From contig JAZNGL010000087.1 in the NCBI GenBank assembly GCA_045576435.1, forward strand, positions 1 to 15,056: a stretch of 15,056 nucleotides of DNA, read 5' to 3'. Source of the stretch: CAKSIW01 sp045576435. GTDB taxonomy: Bacteria; Bacillota; Clostridia; Monoglobales; Monoglobaceae. Shown in pieces: positions 13,632 to 15,056 of this stretch. The translations under genes were made by a program, and so were the position numbers. The notes beneath the pieces were generated by a model, which worked only from the letters and a program-made list of their open reading frames with translations, did not search any database and was not told the DNA's origin. Each line of letters begins with the position of its first letter. The stretch's first letter is position 1.

Positions 13632-15056
13632 ATGAAGAAAAGTATTTTTTCTAAGATTTTTTTGTTTAATATAGGAATTGTGACCATTGCTATGATTGGT
13701 TTTGCAACACTTCAATATATTTTAGTCTCAGGCTATATATATAGAGAACAAGTAAACACATTAAAACACAATGCAAAATCTGTAGAGCGATTTATTCGTG
13801 GCGGAGCTTCAATAGAAATGCTGGATAATTTTCTTTATGGTTTTTCAAAAAGCACAGACAAAAATGTTTTGGTAATAGATAATAAAGGGAAAATTATTAC
13901 TTCTGCAACGAACGATAATAAATTAAATGAAAATGTTAAAGTTATTGACCCGATATACTACAAAGAAGTTATGAATAAAAAGGAAGACTTTGAGGTTGGA
14001 ACATTGGGTGGCGTTTATAACAAAAGTATGTTTACTTTTAAAATGCCAGTTTTTACAAAAAATAAAGATGTAATAGGTGCTGTTTTTATAAGCACAGATA
14101 CTGATGAAATATGGCATATGCGATTGCATATTTCACGAATGACAATATTTTCATTTTTGATTCTGGTTCTGCTTTCATTGATTTTTTCAATCATGGTTTC
14201 GCGAGGAATTTCACAACCAATAAAAAATATAGGAAAGGTTGTTAAGAAGTTTGCTAAGGGCGACTTTTCAAGTCGTGTTGAAATTGAGAAAAAGGGATAT
14301 AATATAACAGAGGTAAATGAGCTTGCCAATACTTTTAACGATATGGCTTTTGCTATTGAGCAAGCAGATAAAGTCAGAAATAACTTTATTTCTGATGTTT
14401 CACATGAACTGAGAACGCCAATGACTTCAATCTCGGGATTTGTTGATGGAATATTAGATGATACAATTCCTCAGGAACATCAAAAAGAATACCTTTTGAT
14501 TGTTAAGGAAGAGATTGCCAGACTTTCATCTTTAGTGAATTCTTTTCTTGATATTGCCAGACTTAAAAAGAATTCTACAATGGAAATGTCGGATTTTGAT
14601 ATAAATGAGCTAATAAGACGTACTTTTATTAATTTTGAATCAAGACTCGAAGAAAAAAAGGTTGATGTTGAAATTGAATTTGAGAATGAGGTTTGCTATG
14701 TTAGGGCAGTAGCAGATGCAATCAAACAAGTGCTGACAAATCTTTTGGATAATGCAATCAAGTTTACTGTTCCAAAAGGGAAAATATCGGTTGAAGTTTT
14801 TTCAAAACATAATGAAGTATTTGTTTCGATAATGAATACGGGTTGTGGAATTCCTGAAAGTGAAATTAAATTTATTTTTGAAAGATTTTATAAGGTTGAT
14901 AAATCACGTTCAATAAATAAAGAAGGGACAGGAATTGGGCTTTATATTGTTAAAGATATTATAAATAGACATGGTAAAGAAATTAAGGTTGAGAGCAAGG
15001 AAGACGAATATGCCCGTTTTACTTTTTCGCTTGATAAGGGGAAAATGCGTGAAAGT
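13632..15056 (+). CDS. Sensor histidine kinase (3' end cut by window edge)
   Basis: This is a membrane sensor kinase that phosphorylates its partner regulator, most likely the gene just upstream. The frame is open from ATG 13632 (GAGGA at 13623-13627, 4 nt upstream) to the last base, giving 475 residues with no stop. Helix 1 is at about 8-34. An extracellular sensor region of about 130 residues follows, possibly Cache-like, with KNVLVIDNKGKIITSA. Helix 2 (170-190) is followed by a HAMP linker, the HisKA domain with H258 in SHELRTP, and an ATPase domain. The ATPase domain has N box N370-LLDN374, F box FERFYKVDKSRS, and G2 GTGIGLYIV from 432. The G1 box reads N402-TGCG instead of the usual D-x-G-x-G. 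There is no PAS domain, unlike WalK. Almost the whole protein appears to be present, because the ATPase fold is nearly complete. Confidence 0.93.
   Translation, partial: MKKSIFSKIFLFNIGIVTIAMIGFATLQYILVSGYIYREQVNTLKHNAKSVERFIRGGASIEMLDNFLYGFSKSTDKNVLVIDNKGKIITSATNDNKLNENVKVIDPIYYKEVMNKKEDFEVGTLGGVYNKSMFTFKMPVFTKNKDVIGAVFISTDTDEIWHMRLHISRMTIFSFLILVLLSLIFSIMVSRGISQPIKNIGKVVKKFAKGDFSSRVEIEKKGYNITEVNELANTFNDMAFAIEQADKVRNNFISDVSHELRTPMTSISGFVDGILDDTIPQEHQKEYLLIVKEEIARLSSLVNSFLDIARLKKNSTMEMSDFDINELIRRTFINFESRLEEKKVDVEIEFENEVCYVRAVADAIKQVLTNLLDNAIKFTVPKGKISVEVFSKHNEVFVSIMNTGCGIPESEIKFIFERFYKVDKSRSINKEGTGIGLYIVKDIINRHGKEIKVESKEDEYARFTFSLDKGKMRES

Noticed and set aside
15042..15056. The histidine kinase as a truncated pseudogene
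   Set aside because: The frame simply reaches the window edge without a stop and all kinase boxes are present, so the cut is an artefact of the window.

Overview
This window looks like chromosomal housekeeping DNA from a low-GC Gram-positive bacterium, most likely a member of the Clostridia (Bacillota). The support is AT-rich coding sequence, strong GGAGG-type ribosome binding sites, frequent GTG and TTG starts, all genes on one strand in tight operons, and protein families typical of Bacillota: a membrane-anchored parvulin foldase, a WalR-type regulator, HflX and RlmH. The species cannot be named from the sequence alone. There are no mobile elements, CRISPR arrays, tRNAs or rRNAs. No gene-free stretch exceeds 300 bases; the longest is 144 nt, at 9955-10098.

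Layout. (1) 1-3153: the 3' seven-eighths or so of mfd, the transcription-repair coupling factor, entering from the left edge. (2) 3151-9954: a candidate promoter followed by six close-packed genes: a membrane-anchored PPIC-type foldase with an acidic repeat tail, a membrane-anchored FHA protein, a SEDS (RodA/FtsW) glycosyltransferase, a class B penicillin-binding protein, truA and hflX. Gaps within this group run from a 14-nt overlap to 52 nt, and a 12-bp hairpin lies between the foldase and FHA genes. (3) 9955-12865: an intergenic region with three TGTAAC direct repeats at exact 11-bp spacing. This matches the published WalR (YycF) operator pattern. It is followed by a LysM-G5-M23 cell-wall metallopeptidase, a response regulator that closely resembles WalR itself, and rlmH, ending at a terminator hairpin. 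(4) 12886-15056: a second OmpR-family response regulator and its adjacent sensor histidine kinase, which is cut by the right edge.

How the genes fit together. Most of the window concerns the cell envelope. SEDS and class B PBP proteins form the polymerase/cross-linking pair of peptidoglycan synthesis. The FHA protein beside them suggests control by threonine phosphorylation, as in the actinobacterial fhaB-rodA-pbpA locus. The M23 enzyme opens or remodels peptidoglycan, and the foldase helps exported proteins mature. The most interesting reading is a compact feedback circuit: WalR is encoded just downstream of a wall hydrolase, and both lie behind a promoter region carrying three ideal WalR half-sites. 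The WalK kinase and WalH/I/J genes that usually follow walR are absent between walR and rlmH, so the source of WalR phosphorylation is open. I found no clearly new system; the findings are regulatory and architectural.
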